Of a DNA stretch of 6,462 bases, positions 6,010 to 6,462 are shown in pieces (position 1 is the first letter of the stretch; every line of letters begins with the position of its first letter). The stretch is taken from positions 1 to 6,462 of the forward strand of contig CALFBL010000132.1 in NCBI GenBank assembly GCA_937951695.1, written 5' to 3'. This stretch comes from an uncultured Granulosicoccaceae bacterium (GTDB lineage: Bacteria > Pseudomonadota > Gammaproteobacteria > Granulosicoccales > Granulosicoccaceae). The position numbers and the translations under genes were made by a program. The notes under the pieces were generated by a model. The model made no database searches and was not told where the DNA came from. It was given only the letters and a program-made list of their open reading frames with translations.

Positions 6010-6429
6010 ATGACAAACTCTGGCGAAATGAATCTGGATGTGCTGCTGGCGTCGATGCGCCCGGTGTTACATCCGCCCACTTACGTATTCGTTATTGTGG
6101 CGGATCCGTTCGATACGGGTCCGCTGAATCCTGTGATGACCTTTCGGGAAGCTGAAGGTCTGACGCTGATTGTTGAACAGCATAGGGCTCAAATGGCTCA
6201 GCTCGAGTCAGAATTCCCGTGCCGAATGATTACGCTTAATATTCACTCAGCGCTCGACGCTGTGGGCTTTCTAGCGCGAATCACCACTCATCTGGCTACG
6301 CTTAACATGGGGGTCAATCCCGTCTCAGGCTTTTATCACGATCACTTGTTTATACCGGTGAACCGGGCCGAGGATGCCCTAGCGGCGCTGATCGAACTCA
6401 GTGGTGAGGCCGCAAACCCGGCTTCGTAA
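6010..6429 (+). CDS. ACT-domain-containing protein (DUF2241/CASTOR-like ACT family)
   Basis: Taking ATG 6010, the product is 139 residues and begins MTNSGEMNLDVLLASMRPVL, which matches how members of this small family start (a helix followed by a 'SM.PVL...YVF' strand). The first ACT-like half includes YVFVIV and TFREAEGLTLIV; the second includes MITLNIHSALDAVGFLARIT, then GVNPVSGFYHDHLFIPVNRAEDAL, with the GFYHDHLFxP signature. Two ACT folds normally bind a small ligand, often an amino acid, at their interface; ligand and partner are not known here. The frame stays open upstream to an alternative ATG at 5950, but that extension has no family similarity and would run into the short divergent promoter region. 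GGGG at 6003-6006 is a weak, very close ribosome binding site; ATG 6028 is a further alternative. Confidence 0.88.
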   Translation: MTNSGEMNLDVLLASMRPVLHPPTYVFVIVADPFDTGPLNPVMTFREAEGLTLIVEQHRAQMAQLESEFPCRMITLNIHSALDAVGFLARITTHLATLNMGVNPVSGFYHDHLFIPVNRAEDALAALIELSGEAANPAS

Positions 6430-6462
6430 ACCATCCGATGTGTTCTAGCGCAGTATACTAGC

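Noticed and set aside
6430..6462. TATACT (6455-6460) near the window end as a promoter -10 box
   Set aside because: There is no matching -35 at proper spacing, and the downstream gene lies outside the window.

Overview
The window looks like a chromosomal segment of a gammaproteobacterium; genus cannot be read from it. The grounds are a YaiL/DUF2058 protein ending in the characteristic PDDLMW tail, a birA gene followed by tRNA-Thr(UGU) (the order seen at the gammaproteobacterial birA / tRNA-Thr-Tyr-Gly-Thr / tufB locus), an M61 peptidase and an MsrQ/YedZ-like haem membrane protein. Housekeeping genes are moderately GC-rich; the middle of the window is visibly more AT-rich.

Layout. (1) 1-1746, conserved left block on the + strand: the C-terminal part of an M61-family peptidase with a PDZ domain, overlapping by one base (TGATG) with a biotin-protein ligase gene (birA, catalytic-domain-only form), then a tRNA-Thr(TGT) gene with its own good sigma70-type promoter. 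(2) 1747 to about 4440, an insertion-rich accessory block. It starts where the rest of a tRNA/tufB cluster might be expected and holds remains of three different mobile-element families: a tyrosine recombinase of the kind found with IS91-like elements (- strand, 2624-2190), an IS30-family transposase (+, 3726-4129) and the C-terminal half of an IS200/IS605-type TnpA (+, 4130-4380) followed by two hairpins. Each is inactivated, the first two by nonsense codons plus apparent internal deletions. Lying between them is one apparently intact gene, a 278-residue CBM9-like/DOMON-type carbohydrate-binding protein (2746-3582). (3) 4466-6429, right block: an MsrQ-like ferric-reductase-fold membrane protein (-), a 350-base non-coding stretch with two inverted repeats, then divergently transcribed yaiL (-) and an ACT-domain protein (+).

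How the genes work together. The peptidase and birA are probably co-transcribed by overlap, with tRNA-Thr transcribed separately. The accessory block is best read as decayed insertion elements carrying or flanking a single passenger gene; I see no complete defence, secretion or biosynthetic system. The most unusual points are the frame-preserving deletions in two decayed mobile genes, a 96-codon chimeric open frame joining IS30 and IS200/IS605 remnants, the survival of the CBM9-like gene between them, and the apparent loss of a conserved haem-ligand histidine in the MsrQ-like protein.
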